Positions 63,756 to 64,000 of a stretch of 64,000 bases of DNA are shown here, in pieces. The stretch lies in NCBI GenBank assembly GCA_002733645.1, contig NVWL01000048.1, positions 43,883-107,882 on the forward strand. The letters run 5' to 3'. The notes beneath the pieces are model-generated. The model worked only from the letters and a program-made list of their open reading frames with translations. It ran no database searches and was not told the DNA's origin. Origin of the DNA: Oceanobacter sp. GTDB taxonomy: Bacteria > Pseudomonadota > Gammaproteobacteria > Pseudomonadales > Oceanobacteraceae. The position numbers were made by a program, and so were the translations under genes. Every line of letters starts with the position of its first letter. Positions within the stretch are counted from its first letter, which is position 1.

Positions 63756-64000
63756 GGCACCTCTGAAAAATGCAGTGGCGGCTGCGGCTTTCAGGAAAGT
63801 GACAGTTCAAGGCGCTACTCTTGGGCAGTTTTTTGCTCCTGCAAAACCTGCATTTCCACCATCCTTGGTGGTCACAGCGGGTCACGTCAAGAAGTAGCAA
63901 CACAGAAATGTTATTTTCCTGAAAGCCCCTGTTTATAGGTAGTGAGGGGCGTGGCTTGTAGACACTTTATATCTTTGTTGTTGATCTTATTAAGGACCCG
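63756..64000. mobile_element. Second MITE-like element copy, cut by the window end
   Basis: It begins GGCACCTCTGA and shares most of the 31912-32176 element, including TTTGTTGTTGATCTTATTAA and GGACCCG. It carries about 70 extra bases in the middle (around CTTGGGCAGTTTTTTGCTCC), suggesting the first copy is an internally deleted version. Its far end is outside the window. Confidence 0.82.

Overview
This 64 kb window is a piece of chromosome from a gammaproteobacterium, most plausibly a marine, polarly flagellated member of the Oceanospirillales/Pseudomonadales area. The evidence is the gene order rlmN-pilW-ispG-hisS-yfgM-bamB-der, the order ycgR-flgN-flgM-flgA facing cheV-cheR-flgBCDE, the corB/ypjD/ffh block, and strong sigma-54 and sigma-28 flagellar promoters. 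The genus is inference. No rRNA, CRISPR array or complete autonomous insertion sequence was found.

Layout. 1-7031: housekeeping genes (rlmN 3' end, pilW, ispG, hisS, yfgM, bamB, der) closed by a clear terminator. 7161-11816: a very small (about 4.6 kb) integrative element inserted in the 3' end of a tRNA-Arg(CCU) gene. It carries a tyrosine integrase, an AlpA-type regulator, two small winged-helix-like proteins, an unrecognised 310-residue protein, an outer-membrane-barrel-like protein, three iteron-like repeats and paired ATACCCCC repeats near both ends. 11919-25669: flagellar cluster I (ycgR, flgN, flgM, flgA on the minus strand; cheV, cheR, flgB to flgI and a small co-translated protein on the plus strand). 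FlgE is unusually large (1211 aa).

25770-40397: an unrelated block separates flgI from flgJ. It holds an alpha/beta hydrolase facing a TetR regulator with a perfect operator-like palindrome, a broken lipoprotein carboxylesterase, a second barrel protein, a GlxA-type regulator, a ybaN-like gene broken by a 265-bp MITE-like element, a PAP2 phosphatase, a Tim44-domain protein, metG, corB, ypjD and ffh. 40474-45835: flagellar cluster II (flgJ, flgK, flgL) under its own sigma-54 promoter.

45932-64000: mixed metabolic and accessory genes. These are yjbQ, an orphan two-gene cassette (46391-48198), metY, an old-yellow-enzyme reductase with a decayed partial copy nearby, thrC, a three-gene membrane cassette (aspartyl-protease-like lipoprotein, 7TM inactive transglutaminase, ATP-grasp ligase), an HDOD protein, a garR/hyi pair, a DUF1289 protein with three beta-clamp-like motifs, a cold-shock gene, a BASS transporter and a flavin reductase. 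A second copy of the MITE-like element runs off the window end.

How the genes work together. The flagellar genes show a usual regulatory hierarchy: sigma-54 promoters before flgA, flgB, flgF and flgJ, and a sigma-28 promoter before flgMN. FlgM (anti-sigma-28), FlgN (chaperone for FlgK/FlgL) and YcgR (c-di-GMP brake) sit next to the structural genes they serve. The parts of the window most likely to hold undescribed biology are the small tRNA-Arg element and its orphan cargo, the two-gene cassette at 46.4-48.2 kb, and the modular enlargement of FlgE and FlgK. None of these can be assigned a function from sequence alone.
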